This document shows, piece by piece, positions 1 through 7,353 of a stretch of 19,812 bases of DNA. The DNA is from an uncultured Actinomycetes bacterium (GTDB taxonomy: Bacteria > Actinomycetota > Acidimicrobiia > Acidimicrobiales > Acidimicrobilacustridaceae): contig CAMFLJ010000026.1 in NCBI GenBank assembly GCA_945957335.1, positions 1 through 19,812 of the forward strand, in the 5' to 3' direction. The stretch's first letter is position 1. Each line of letters begins with the position of its first letter. Made by a program: the position numbers and the translations under genes. The notes under the pieces are model-generated. The model searched no databases. It was not told where the DNA came from and saw nothing but the letters and a program-made list of their open reading frames with translations.

Positions 1-226
1 TCGAACACATAACACAACACAGGTGTTGCCGCCCCAGTACACCGAGGTGCTGGAGGACGCCCGACGCCATGCCCTCGACCGGCTGGTCCAGAACACCCTG
101 CTCATGGGGGCCAACGGCGTGATCGGCATGCGCTTCGACTCCACCGAGATCGGCGGCAACATGAGCGAGATCGTCGCCTACGGCACCGCCGTGGTGCTCA
201 CGCCGGACCCGGGATCGCCCGGGTGA
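1..226 (+). CDS. YbjQ/UPF0145 family protein, 3' part (5' end outside window)
   Basis: The reading frame is open to the left edge and ends at TGA 224-226. The visible part contains the helix-rich segment and the closing strands typical of the heavy-metal-binding-like YbjQ (DUF74) family: 'LLMGANGVIGMRF' followed by 'EIVAYGTAVVL'. Family members are about 100-110 residues, so roughly the N-terminal third is missing. A GTG at 23 could be called as a start, but the conserved N-terminal strand would then be absent, so truncation by the window edge is more likely. The biochemical role of YbjQ proteins is not established. The next gene begins inside the stop codon, suggesting translational coupling. 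The first ~25 bases are unusually A-rich for this DNA, so the upstream junction may not be trustworthy. Confidence 0.72.
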   Translation, partial: RTHNTTQVLPPQYTEVLEDARRHALDRLVQNTLLMGANGVIGMRFDSTEIGGNMSEIVAYGTAVVLTPDPGSPG

Positions 227-426
227 TCGTCTTCCTCCTCGTCGTGATCCTCCTCGTGGTGCTGTTCGTCACCACCTGGACGGTCCGGCGCCACGGCGAG
301 GCCGACCAGGCCCATGACAGCTGGAGCGCGACCGACGAGCGCTTCGTCGACCCGAGCACCGGCCGCACCATGCGGGTCTACCTGGGGCCCGACGGCACCC
401 GGCACTACGTCCCGGACCAGAGCTGA
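223..426 (+). CDS. Small single-pass membrane protein, unknown function
   Basis: This is a 67-residue protein starting at GTG 223, which overlaps the TGA of the YbjQ gene by four bases (GTGA), a classic coupled arrangement. Residues 2-20 form one strongly hydrophobic helix (IVFLLVVILLVVLFVTTW) followed by a positive 'VRRH'. A polar, probably cytoplasmic tail of about 45 residues follows, with 'VDPSTGRTMRVYLGPDGTRHYVPD', a short stretch that looks like a beta-hairpin. I do not recognise a named family. The tight coupling implies it is made together with the YbjQ-like protein and may anchor or partner it. That link is inference from gene order only. Confidence 0.7.
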   Translation: MIVFLLVVILLVVLFVTTWTVRRHGEADQAHDSWSATDERFVDPSTGRTMRVYLGPDGTRHYVPDQS

Positions 427-449
427 CGGCTCGCCCTCGGGTTCAGCCG
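427..449. terminator. Possible hairpin between convergent genes
   Basis: CGGCT (427-431) can pair with AGCCG (445-449), with CCC/GGG pairing possible inside the loop. It lies in the 16-base gap between the membrane-protein gene and the epoxide hydrolase gene and includes the latter's stop codon. There is no T-run, and the stem is short. Confidence 0.28.
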
Positions 450-1597
450 GGAAGGCGCGCCTTGCCGGCGAGTGCCGCCCGCACCTCGGGCACGAAGAGG
501 CCGGGAACCTCCATGGCGGCGAAGTGGCCGCCGTGGGGGATGTCGGTCCAGCGCTCCAGGGCGTAGGAGGCCTCGACCCACGAGCGGGGCATCTTGGTGA
601 TCTCGCCGGCGAAGTTGGCCACCGCGGTTGGGGTGTCGACGAATCCCTGCGGCAGGGCGTTCGCCCCGGCCTGGCGGGTCTCCCAGTAGAGGCGGGTCGA
701 CGACGTGCCGGTCCCCGTCACCCAGTAGGCGGTGATGTTGGTGAGCAGCTGGTCCTTGGTGAACGACCGCTCGACGTCGCCGTCGCAGTCGCTCCAGTCA
801 CGGAACTTCTCGACGATCCACGCCGCGAGCGCGGCGGGCGAGTCCTCCAGCCCGTAGCCCAGGCTCTGCGGCTTGGTGCCCTGGATCTCCTGGTAGCCGG
901 TGCCGGTGAGCCGGAAGGCGTGCATCTGCTCGAGCGCCCGCTTCTCGGCCTGGCTCAGCTCGGGCCGCTCGCCCTCGGGCGGCCGGGCCACCACGAAGTT
1001 GAGGTGCAGCCCGACGCACGACGGGTCGAGGTCGGCCACGTTCGAGCACACCACCGAGCCCCAGTCGCCGCCCTGGGCGACGTAGCGGCCGTAGCCGAGC
1101 TCCCCCATGATCTCGGCGAAGGCCTGGGCGATGAGCCGGGGGGTCCACCCTCGCTCGGCGGTCGGGCCCGAGAACGTGTAGCCGGGCAACGATGGGGCCA
1201 CCACGTGGAACCCCTGGCTCGGGTCGCCGCCGTGCGAGCGAGGGTCGGTGAGCGGGCCGAGCACGTCGAGGAACTCCACGATCGACCCGGGCCAGCCGTG
1301 CACCAGCAGCAGCGGCGTGGCATCGGGCTCCGGCGAGCGGGCGTGGATCATGTGGATCCGCTGGCGCCGGTAGGTGGTGGTGAGCTGCTGCCACCCGTTG
1401 ATGCGGGCCTCGGCCGCCCGCCAGTCGAACTCGTCGGCCCAGTAGGCAACCAGCTCCTGCAGATAGGCGAGGTCGGTGCCCTGCTCCCACCCGATGCCGT
1501 CGACGGCGTTCGGGAAGCGGGTGCGCCGCAACCGGTCGCGCAGGTCGTCGAGGACCTCGTCGGCGACGTCCACCCGGAACGGCTCGAAGCTCAGCAC
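443..1597 (-). CDS. Epoxide hydrolase (alpha/beta hydrolase, microsomal-type with EHN domain)
   Basis: This 384-residue protein probably hydrolyses epoxides to vicinal diols. Residues 1-100 match the N-terminal epoxide hydrolase lid domain (RVDVADEVLDDLRDRLRRTRFP). The alpha/beta core follows, with the oxyanion-hole motif HGWPG at 100-104. The nucleophile Asp178 sits in GGDWGS, the probable charge-relay Glu332 in AGEITKMPRSW, and His358 in GGHFAAMEVP. Tyr304 (TRLYWE) fits the epoxide-polarising tyrosine. All catalytic positions are intact and the length is normal. GTG 1597 was chosen because the EHN domain begins right after it. The open frame continues upstream to 2005, but that part is antisense-like translation of the neighbouring gene. 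No strong ribosome-binding site is visible. It lies 41 bases downstream of the MDR oxidoreductase on the same strand, so one transcript is likely, under the TetR-type regulator at 2758. Confidence 0.93.
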   Translation of the reverse strand: MLSFEPFRVDVADEVLDDLRDRLRRTRFPNAVDGIGWEQGTDLAYLQELVAYWADEFDWRAAEARINGWQQLTTTYRRQRIHMIHARSPEPDATPLLLVHGWPGSIVEFLDVLGPLTDPRSHGGDPSQGFHVVAPSLPGYTFSGPTAERGWTPRLIAQAFAEIMGELGYGRYVAQGGDWGSVVCSNVADLDPSCVGLHLNFVVARPPEGERPELSQAEKRALEQMHAFRLTGTGYQEIQGTKPQSLGYGLEDSPAALAAWIVEKFRDWSDCDGDVERSFTKDQLLTNITAYWVTGTGTSSTRLYWETRQAGANALPQGFVDTPTAVANFAGEITKMPRSWVEASYALERWTDIPHGGHFAAMEVPGLFVPEVRAALAGKARLPG

Positions 1598-1638
1598 GGC
1601 GTCGAGCGTAGGAGGGAGGGCCGTCCTCTCGCCGGAGA

Positions 1639-2667
1639 TCAGATGGTGACCACGGCCTTGCCCACCACCGACCCCGACGCCAGGTGGTCGACGGCCGCAG
1701 CCGCCTCGGCCAGGGGCCAGGTCCGCTCGACGAGCGGGGTCACCTGGCCGGCCAGCACCATCTCGCGCAACACGGCGATGTCGGCGCCGTCCTCCTTCGC
1801 CACGAAGAACCGCATCGACTGACCGACGAAGGGTGACCACAGGGCGGCCCGCACCTGGCGGTCGATGCCGCCGATCAGGCGACCTCCGCCCTCGCCCCCG
1901 ACGATCACCAGCCGGCCGTGCTCGGCGAGACGGCTCCGAAGGGTGCGCAGAGGAGCGTTGCCACCGCCGTCGAGGATCACGTCCCACCGCTCGTCCCGCC
2001 GCCACCAGTCCTCCCGGGTGCGGTCGATCACCTCGTCGGCCCCGAGGCGGCGCACGACGTCGGCCCGCTCACCCCGGCACACGGCGGTGACGTGGGCGCC
2101 CTTCGCCCTGAGCACCTGGAGCAGGTACGAGCCGACCCCACCGGAGGCGCCGATCACGAGCACGCGGTCGCCGGGCTCGACCCGGGCGTGGTCGCGCACG
2201 GCCTGGAGCGCGGTGAGGCCCGAGATCGACAGCGCCGCGGCGGCCTCGGGCGCCAGCGACGACGGGCGGGCCACGAGCTTGGCCGCCCTGGCCACGGCGT
2301 ACTCGGCGAAGGTCCCGCCACCGATGCCGAACACCTCGTCGCCGACGGTGACCGTGTCGACGCCCTCGCCCAGCGCCACCACCGTGCCCGCGACGTCGCG
2401 ACCGGGGATCGGCTGCCGCGGCCGCCGCAGCCCGAGCACGGGGCGGACCATGAGCGGCAGCCCGGCCATGAGGTGCCATGTGCCGGCGTCGACACCGGCG
2501 GCCCGCACCCGCAGCAGCACCTCACCCTTTCCCGGTCGGGGCACCGGCACCTCCGCCGGGCGGACCACGTCGGCCGCCACCTCGCCGTAGCGGTGCTGGG
2601 TCACCGCCGCCATGGTTCCGGGCACCTGCTCGTCGCCGTTCGCCTCGCTCCTCGCCACGATCTCCAC
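1639..2667 (-). CDS. Zinc-independent MDR-family NAD(P)-dependent alcohol dehydrogenase / quinone oxidoreductase
   Basis: This is a medium-chain dehydrogenase/reductase of the quinone-reductase branch. It has an N-terminal GroES-like domain (GEVLLRVRAAGVDAGTWH) and a Rossmann domain with 'VLVIGASGGVGSYLLQVL', the nucleotide-binding loop. Typical catalytic-zinc ligands and the four-cysteine structural zinc lobe are absent. It probably reduces an enone, quinone or aldehyde with NAD(P)H; the substrate is unknown. GTG 2667 has GAGG seven bases upstream. The ATG at 2613 would remove 18 residues that do not resemble the family and is a serious alternative, since 'MAAVTQHRYG' is where family similarity begins. 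It is the first gene of a two-gene unit with the epoxide hydrolase, transcribed away from a TetR-family gene and a cluster of palindromic sites. Confidence 0.91.
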   Translation of the reverse strand: MEIVARSEANGDEQVPGTMAAVTQHRYGEVAADVVRPAEVPVPRPGKGEVLLRVRAAGVDAGTWHLMAGLPLMVRPVLGLRRPRQPIPGRDVAGTVVALGEGVDTVTVGDEVFGIGGGTFAEYAVARAAKLVARPSSLAPEAAAALSISGLTALQAVRDHARVEPGDRVLVIGASGGVGSYLLQVLRAKGAHVTAVCRGERADVVRRLGADEVIDRTREDWWRRDERWDVILDGGGNAPLRTLRSRLAEHGRLVIVGGEGGGRLIGGIDRQVRAALWSPFVGQSMRFFVAKEDGADIAVLREMVLAGQVTPLVERTWPLAEAAAAVDHLASGSVVGKAVVTI

Positions 2668-2688
2668 CCTCTGACCTCGCTCGCTCGA

Positions 2689-2724
2689 CTTACGGTGTAA
2701 GGCACCGTAAGCTTACGCCGTAAG
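2689..2724. promoter_or_regulatory. Clustered TetR-type operator sites in a divergent promoter region
   Basis: There are two 13-base palindromes, CTTACGGTGTAAG (2689-2701) and CTTACGCCGTAAG (2712-2724), with centres 23 bases apart. Between them, CGTAAGCTTACG (2706-2717) is a perfect 12-base palindrome, giving five CTTAC/GTAAG half-sites in 36 bases. The sites lie 22 bases upstream of the oxidoreductase start and 33 upstream of the TetR start. This is the expected place for an autoregulating repressor that also controls the divergent oxidoreductase/epoxide hydrolase unit. The palindromes are seen directly; the identity of the binding protein is inferred. Confidence 0.75.
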
Positions 2725-2757
2725 TCCGTCAAGGGCGCAGCCGTCGAGGGAGCACCG

Positions 2758-3456
2758 GTGACCCCACCCCGCAGCACTCCACCCCGCCCGCCGCTCTCTC
2801 GTGAGCGCGTCCTGGCGGCCGCCGTCGAGATGGCCGACCGGGGCGGGCTCGACGGCCTCACCATGCGCAAGGTCGGCGAGGCACTCGGCGTCGAGGCCAT
2901 GTCGCTCTACAACCACGTGGCCAACAAGGGCGACCTCCTCGACGGCATGGTCGACGTGGTCTTCGCCGAGATCGACCTCCCGACCGACCCGGCCATCGGG
3001 TGGAAGGAGGCCATGCGCACCCGATGCCGCAGCGCCCGGGAGGTGCTGCACCGCCACCCGTGGGCCATCAGCCTCATGGACTCCCGCCACACACCCGGCC
3101 CCGCCAACCTCGGCCACCACGACGCCGTGCTGGGCGTGCTCATCGACGCCGGGCTCTCGCTCCCCCTCGCCGGCCACGCCTACGCCACCCTCGACAGCTA
3201 CACCTACGGCTTCGCCCTGCAGGAGTCGGTGATCCCGGTGACCGATGCGGCCGACACGGCCCGGTTCGCCTCGGAGGTCCTCGACGCCCAGGCCGAGGGG
3301 GCCTACCCGAACATGGCCCGCTTCACCGCCGAGTACGTGATGGCCGGCGACTACGAGTTCGCGGCCGAGTTCGAGTGGGGACTCGACGTGGTGCTCGACG
3401 GCATCGAGCGGGCGGTGGTGGCGCAGCGCAGGAGCCGGCGCCCGCGGGCTCGCTGA
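2758..3456 (+). CDS. TetR/AcrR-family transcriptional regulator with TetR_C-type ligand domain
   Basis: This is a 232-residue one-component regulator. The DNA-binding domain spans about residues 14-65: 'SRERVLAAAVEMADRGGLDGLTMRKVGEAL', then the recognition-helix region 'GVEAMSLYNHVANKGDLLDGM'. The 'MSLYNHVANK' signature places it with TetR proteins having the TetR class C C-terminal domain. The remaining ~165 residues are the helical ligand-binding and dimerisation part. GTG 2758 is preceded by GAGGGAG at 2746-2752, a good ribosome-binding site. The protein probably represses its own gene and the divergent oxidoreductase/epoxide hydrolase genes through the half-sites at 2689-2724. Its inducer is unknown but may be a lipophilic carbonyl or epoxide, judging by its neighbours. 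Confidence 0.93.
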   Translation: MTPPRSTPPRPPLSRERVLAAAVEMADRGGLDGLTMRKVGEALGVEAMSLYNHVANKGDLLDGMVDVVFAEIDLPTDPAIGWKEAMRTRCRSAREVLHRHPWAISLMDSRHTPGPANLGHHDAVLGVLIDAGLSLPLAGHAYATLDSYTYGFALQESVIPVTDAADTARFASEVLDAQAEGAYPNMARFTAEYVMAGDYEFAAEFEWGLDVVLDGIERAVVAQRRSRRPRAR

Positions 3457-3466
3457 GCGGAGCCCG
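3445..3466. terminator. Bidirectional terminator-like hairpin
   Basis: CGGGCTC (3445-3451) pairs perfectly with GAGCCCG (3460-3466) around an 8-base loop that contains the TGA of the TetR gene. It sits in the 22-base gap before the convergent HNH gene and could serve both. There is no T-run. Confidence 0.5.
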
Positions 3467-3478
3467 AATCGATCGGCG

Positions 3479-5014
3479 TCAGGCGGCGAGCTCGACCTTC
3501 TCGATCAGCTCGTCGAGCCGCTGCTTCAACGCCTCGGTGTCGGCGTGGCCGTCGCCCAACCGCAGCCGGGCCCGCACGACCTCGCGGTGCAGGTCGGTGA
3601 CCTCGGGCTCGTCGTAGGCCGACCACTGGTGCACGACGTCGCGGTCGCGCACGAGGGGGAGGGCGGGACGGGAGGTGGTGGCCACGGGGAGGAGCGGGAG
3701 CTGGTCGTCGTGGCCCGGTGGTCGGTACCGGCGTTCGGTGCCGTCGGGGAGGGTGAGCACGTAGGTGCCGTCGGGCTCGATCCGGTCGGTCCAGCCCTTG
3801 GCGTGGTGGTCGAGGTGGCAGAACCCGCACTTCGGCACGCCGTTGGCGATGTCGGTGCAGCCGCCGGCGTCCCACGGCTCGACGTGGTGGAGGTGGGTGA
3901 GGTGCGGTGGCGCCCCGCAGGTGGCGCAGCCCTTCCAGAGGGCGAGCAACGCCTTGCGCTGGGCGGCGCTGAACGTGCGGACCGAGCGCCCGAGGTGGAG
4001 GGGACGGCCCTCGGCGGTGAGGAGCAGCTCGAGCACGCCGCCGGACGCCGCGGCGGCGACGAGGGCACCGGTGACCGGTGCCCCAGCCAGCGTGGTGGCG
4101 GCGGGCGCGTCTCCGTCGAAGGCCTGCGTGAACAGGCCCCGCTCGAGCTCGCCGAGGTGGGGGTGGTCGGCCAGGAAGTCGGCGAGGTCGTCGGCTGTGC
4201 GCACGCCAGCACCGGTGAGCCACGCCTCGAAGAGGGTGCGCACGTCGGCGACCACGGTGAGGTGCTCGCGCCGGCGGTTCGAGCCGTCGTCGTCGAGGGT
4301 CTCGAGGTAGGTGCGGGCGATCTCGACCCAGGCGTCGGCGCGGCGCCGTGCCGGGCTGCGCGTCTCGCCGGGGGCGTCGGGGCGGGTGGCGGCGACGAGC
4401 GCCTGCTCGACGATCGAGCCCGTGTCGGCGTCGAAGTGGCCGTTCACCACGAGCTCGTGGTCGAGGCTCCGGGCGGCCGACAGCTCGCGCTCGGGCTCGG
4501 GCGCCGCCTCGGGCCGTCCGTCCTCGGCGGCTTCGCGCTGCGCCGCGTCGTCGGCGTGGTCGACCCAGCGCGACACGACCCGCGAGGTCTGGGTGGCGGT
4601 GAGCGGGGCCAGGATCTCGATGGTGTCGGCGAGGGTGGCGGCGAAGCGGGCGACGTGGCGGTCGGGCACGAGGCGGCAGGCCAGCGACACCTGGGTGCCG
4701 GTGACCACGCCGGTCCGCCACGCCTTGCCCAGCTCGGGCCACTCGGCCAGTCGCCGGGCCTCCTTGGCGTGCACGCGTGACGCCTGGACCGTCATGCCAC
4801 AGCGGTGGCGGAGGAAGGCGGCGGTGTCGGGGTACCCGTCGAGGACCGCCTGCTGGGTGCGGGCGTACTCGGCTTCGGCCTCGACGACCTTGGCCGTGAG
4901 GGCGTCGAGGACTTCACGGGCCTGGACCATGGCATCCGCGTGGACGGGCACACGGAGGCCGTCGACGAGCCCACGAAGCTCCTGGAGCTGCCCTGTGCCT
5001 CCCCCCGTTCCCAT
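3479..5014 (-). CDS. DUF222-domain HNH endonuclease (13E12-repeat-like family)
   Basis: This 511-residue protein has the architecture common in actinobacteria: a long helical DUF222 region (about residues 20-340) followed by an HNH nuclease domain near residues 360-410. The HNH part has two CxxC zinc pairs (CATC and CGFC) bracketing 'HLHHVEPWDAGG' and 'CHLDHHAKGW', so the metal-binding and catalytic histidines look intact. A basic and acidic helical C-terminus follows. ATG 5014 was chosen over GTG 5035 because a good promoter (TTGTAG, 17 bases, TAGGGT) ends seven bases before the ATG, so a leaderless transcript would start there. The cellular role of these proteins is unproven. Paralogues are usually numerous, and some lie in repeat elements, but no flanking repeats are visible here. 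Confidence 0.9.
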   Translation of the reverse strand: MGTGGGTGQLQELRGLVDGLRVPVHADAMVQAREVLDALTAKVVEAEAEYARTQQAVLDGYPDTAAFLRHRCGMTVQASRVHAKEARRLAEWPELGKAWRTGVVTGTQVSLACRLVPDRHVARFAATLADTIEILAPLTATQTSRVVSRWVDHADDAAQREAAEDGRPEAAPEPERELSAARSLDHELVVNGHFDADTGSIVEQALVAATRPDAPGETRSPARRRADAWVEIARTYLETLDDDGSNRRREHLTVVADVRTLFEAWLTGAGVRTADDLADFLADHPHLGELERGLFTQAFDGDAPAATTLAGAPVTGALVAAAASGGVLELLLTAEGRPLHLGRSVRTFSAAQRKALLALWKGCATCGAPPHLTHLHHVEPWDAGGCTDIANGVPKCGFCHLDHHAKGWTDRIEPDGTYVLTLPDGTERRYRPPGHDDQLPLLPVATTSRPALPLVRDRDVVHQWSAYDEPEVTDLHREVVRARLRLGDGHADTEALKQRLDELIEKVELAA

Positions 5015-5021
5015 GCCGTGA

Positions 5022-5050
5022 ACCCTATCGCACACCAGTTCGATCTACAA
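5022..5050 (-). promoter_or_regulatory. Sigma-70-type promoter for the HNH gene, leaderless start predicted
   Basis: On the minus strand, TTGTAG (5050-5045) is followed after exactly 17 bases by TAGGGT (5027-5022). The ATG at 5014 lies seven bases further on, where transcription would begin. The surrounding 5036-5105 region is the most A+T-rich patch of the window. Confidence 0.5.
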
Positions 5051-5181
5051 CCCCTTTGCGGTCAGAAATGTCAGGAAATCATTGGGTTTTCGTTCGTTGT
5101 CACCGTGCGCGCCGAGGCCATCACCGACCGGCGCGGCCACCGGAGCACCACCCGTCCACATCCCGGCCGTTAGCGTCCCTG

Positions 5182-5203
5182 CCCGACGCCCGACGGCGTC
5201 GGG
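5182..5203 (+). other. Perfect 9-bp hairpin just upstream of the PQQ-lipoprotein gene
   Basis: CCCGACGCC (5182-5190) pairs with GGCGTCGGG (5195-5203) around a CGAC loop. It is followed by the ribosome-binding site GAGGGAG (5211-5217) and ATG 5222. If transcription starts upstream, the hairpin would lie in the leader, about 18 bases before the start codon. A TAGCGT at 5171-5176 could be a -10 element, but no matching -35 is seen. Confidence 0.4.
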
Positions 5204-5221
5204 GGCGACCGAGGGAGACGC

Positions 5222-6757
5222 ATGCGGAGGAACCGGATCGTGGTGTCGGCGGCCGTCGTGGCGGCCGGGCTGCTCGTGGCCGCGAGCTGCTCGTCGGGAA
5301 CCGACGACGGCCGGGGTCGAGCCGGTGCCACCACCACGAGCGCCCCCGCCGGGGCACCGGCCGAGGTGGCGGCGGACCCGACCGGGTGGGTGCTCCCCGG
5401 CCACGACTACGACAACAGCCGCACCGCCACCGGCGCCGGCATCAGCTCGAGCAACCTCCGCCAGCTGAAGGTGGCGTGGAAGGCACCGGTCGAGGGCGGC
5501 CTCACGACCGTGCCGCTCATCGTCGACGGCACCGTGTACGTGCAGGATGGTTCTGGCACGGTGCGGGCGGTCGACGCTGCGAGCGGCACCGAGCGGTGGA
5601 AGAGCGAGGCCTACGGGTTCGGCATCGGCCCCTACGGCGTGGCCGTGGCCGACGGGCGGGTGTTCGCCCTGCACGGTTCGACCGGGGTGGTGGCGCTCGA
5701 CGCCACCGACGGCCACCAGCTCTGGACCGCGGCCATCACCGCCACGCCGTCGACGGGCATCGACATCCAGCCGCTCGTGTACGACGGCATGGTCCTCGTG
5801 TCCACCGTGCCGGTGAGCACCGGTGGCATCTACAAGGGCGGCGACCACGGGGTGATCAACGCCCTCGACGCCGCCACCGGCGCGGTGCGCTGGACCTGGG
5901 ACACCGTCGAGCCTGGGCTGTGGGGCAACCCCGAGGTCAACTCGGGCGGCGGGGCCTGGTACCCGCCCGCGGTCGACGTGGCCAACGGCCGGGTGATCTG
6001 GGGGATCGCCAACCCCGCCCCGTTCGTCGGCACACCGGAGTTCCCGAACGGGTCGAGCCGCCCCGGCGACAACCTCTACACCGACTCGGCGGTGGCCCTC
6101 GACGTCGGCACCGGCGCGCTCGAGTGGTACCACCAGGTGCACCCCCACGACCTCTTCGACCGCGACCTCGTGCACAGCCTCATCGCCCGGCCGCCGGGGA
6201 AGGCGCCGGTGGTGGTGGCCACGGGCAAGGGCGGCGTGCTGGTCGGGCTCGACCCCGGCACCGGCGACCTCCTGTGGCAGACGCCCGTCGGCCACCACGA
6301 GAACGACGAGCTCACGTCGCTCGACGGTCCGACGCTGGTGGCGCCCGGTTCCTTCGGCGGCGTCATCACTCCCCCGGCCACCGCCGACGGCGTCGTGTAC
6401 TCCGCTGTCATCGACGCTCCCGTGACCTACAAGCCCGACGAGACCGCGTACTTCGGGGCCACCCCGGGTCAGGCCGACGGCCAGGTCGCGGCGGTCGACG
6501 CCGCCACGGGCGAGCTGCTCTGGCAGACCGACGTGCCCGGCGACCCGTTCGGCGCGACCACCGTCGTCAACGACGTGGTGCTCACCGCCACCCTCCAGGG
6601 CACGATCGTGGCCCTCGACCGCGAGACCGGGCGGATCGTCTGGCAGCAGGAGCTGCCGGGCGGGACCAACGGGTGGATGAGCGTGTCGGGCGACCTGCTG
6701 GTCGTGCCCATCGGCATGGGCAACCCCAACCAGCTCGTGGCCTACCGCCTGGGCTGA
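5222..6757 (+). CDS. Predicted secreted lipoprotein with PQQ-type beta-propeller (quinoprotein dehydrogenase-like)
   Basis: This is a 511-residue exported protein. It starts with a signal peptide (MRRNRIVVSAAVVAAGLLVAAS) and a lipobox-like AASC with Cys23, so it is probably lipid-anchored outside the cytoplasmic membrane. A Thr/Ala/Pro-rich linker runs to about residue 50. The rest is a beta-propeller with seven visible tryptophan-docking motifs of the form [AG]xDxxxGxxxW, for example AVDAASGTERW, ALDAATGAVRW and ALDRETGRIVW. The stretch 'GDNLYTDSAVALD ... HPHDLFDRD' resembles the active-site region of PQQ-dependent alcohol dehydrogenases. Cys23 is the only cysteine, so the vicinal disulfide of classical PQQ alcohol dehydrogenases is absent. 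It may be an enzyme with altered electron transfer or a non-enzymatic propeller. ATG 5222 has a strong GAGGGAG site. No cytochrome or pqq genes are nearby. Confidence 0.88.
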   Translation: MRRNRIVVSAAVVAAGLLVAASCSSGTDDGRGRAGATTTSAPAGAPAEVAADPTGWVLPGHDYDNSRTATGAGISSSNLRQLKVAWKAPVEGGLTTVPLIVDGTVYVQDGSGTVRAVDAASGTERWKSEAYGFGIGPYGVAVADGRVFALHGSTGVVALDATDGHQLWTAAITATPSTGIDIQPLVYDGMVLVSTVPVSTGGIYKGGDHGVINALDAATGAVRWTWDTVEPGLWGNPEVNSGGGAWYPPAVDVANGRVIWGIANPAPFVGTPEFPNGSSRPGDNLYTDSAVALDVGTGALEWYHQVHPHDLFDRDLVHSLIARPPGKAPVVVATGKGGVLVGLDPGTGDLLWQTPVGHHENDELTSLDGPTLVAPGSFGGVITPPATADGVVYSAVIDAPVTYKPDETAYFGATPGQADGQVAAVDAATGELLWQTDVPGDPFGATTVVNDVVLTATLQGTIVALDRETGRIVWQQELPGGTNGWMSVSGDLLVVPIGMGNPNQLVAYRLG

Positions 6758-6766
6758 CCGCCCAGG
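6748..6766. terminator. Bidirectional terminator-like hairpin
   Basis: CCTGGGC (6748-6754) pairs with GCCCAGG (6760-6766) around the loop TGACC, which begins with the stop codon of the PQQ-lipoprotein gene. It occupies the 22-base gap before the convergent membrane-protein gene. There is no T-run. Confidence 0.45.
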
Positions 6767-6779
6767 AGCGATCGGCCGG

Positions 6780-7352
6780 CTACTCGAGCATGCCCTCCTT
6801 GAAGCCGGCGATGAGCCCTGCCGCCAGCACCGCCACCACGGCGCTCCAGATGCAGCGCCGCCAGGGCTGGCCGTAGGAGCGCCCCAGGCGCACGACCACG
6901 TAGCCGATGAGCGACACCACCGCGATCTGCGCCGCCACGCGCGCGTGGTCCTCGCTGGCGATGGCGATCGCCACGCTCGCCCAGGCGCCCACGATGGCGG
7001 CGCCCGCCAGCTGGGCCTTCAGCTCGCGCAGCACCAGTCGCCGGTCACGGGTGGGGTCGACGAGCTTGTTGGCCATCGAGAAGGCGAACCAGTGGGCGGC
7101 GGCGAGGCCGAGGGTGGTGCCCCAGACCAGGCCGAACACCTTCTCCTCCTCCCAGCCGTCGTGGGCGAAGTAGAGGCCGGCGAGCAGGGTGATGGAGGTG
7201 TAGAGCTCCATCGTCACCCGCTCGCGCTTCAGGCCGATCCGCTCGCGCTCCTCCTCAGTCTCGGCGTCGTCGGGCTCGTGGCCGTCGTCGACGCCGTGCA
7301 GGTCGTCGAGATCGCCGAGGCCGTCGAGGTCGGGCGCCTCGTCGGTGGTCAT
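6780..7352 (-). CDS. Polytopic membrane protein with acidic N-terminus, unknown function
   Basis: This is a 190-residue protein. Residues 1-38 are very acidic (many Asp/Glu, with 'DLDGLGDLDDLHGVDDGHEPDD'), probably disordered and cytoplasmic. About five hydrophobic segments follow, near 47-63, 72-94, 113-132, 137-156 and 167-184, separated by short charged loops such as 'VDPTRDRRLVLRELK'. I do not recognise a specific family. ATG 7352 lies one base after the stop of the pterin dehydratase gene (TGACATG), so the two are almost certainly cotranscribed and possibly translationally coupled. No catalytic motif is visible, and shared transcription does not by itself indicate a pterin-related role. 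Confidence 0.8.
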   Translation of the reverse strand: MTTDEAPDLDGLGDLDDLHGVDDGHEPDDAETEEERERIGLKRERVTMELYTSITLLAGLYFAHDGWEEEKVFGLVWGTTLGLAAAHWFAFSMANKLVDPTRDRRLVLRELKAQLAGAAIVGAWASVAIAIASEDHARVAAQIAVVSLIGYVVVRLGRSYGQPWRRCIWSAVVAVLAAGLIAGFKEGMLE

Positions 7353-7353
7353 G

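Noticed and set aside
314..1822. Long plus-strand open frame opposite the epoxide hydrolase gene
   Set aside because: It is an antisense shadow caused by GC-rich third positions. The minus strand encodes an intact epoxide hydrolase with all catalytic residues.
1598..2005. N-terminal extension of the epoxide hydrolase frame to 2005
   Set aside because: The extra sequence is Arg/Gly-rich shadow translation inside the oxidoreductase gene. The EHN domain starts just after GTG 1597.
3479..5014. DUF222/HNH gene as part of an insertion element or homing system
   Set aside because: No terminal repeats, target duplications, intron structure or composition change are visible around it.
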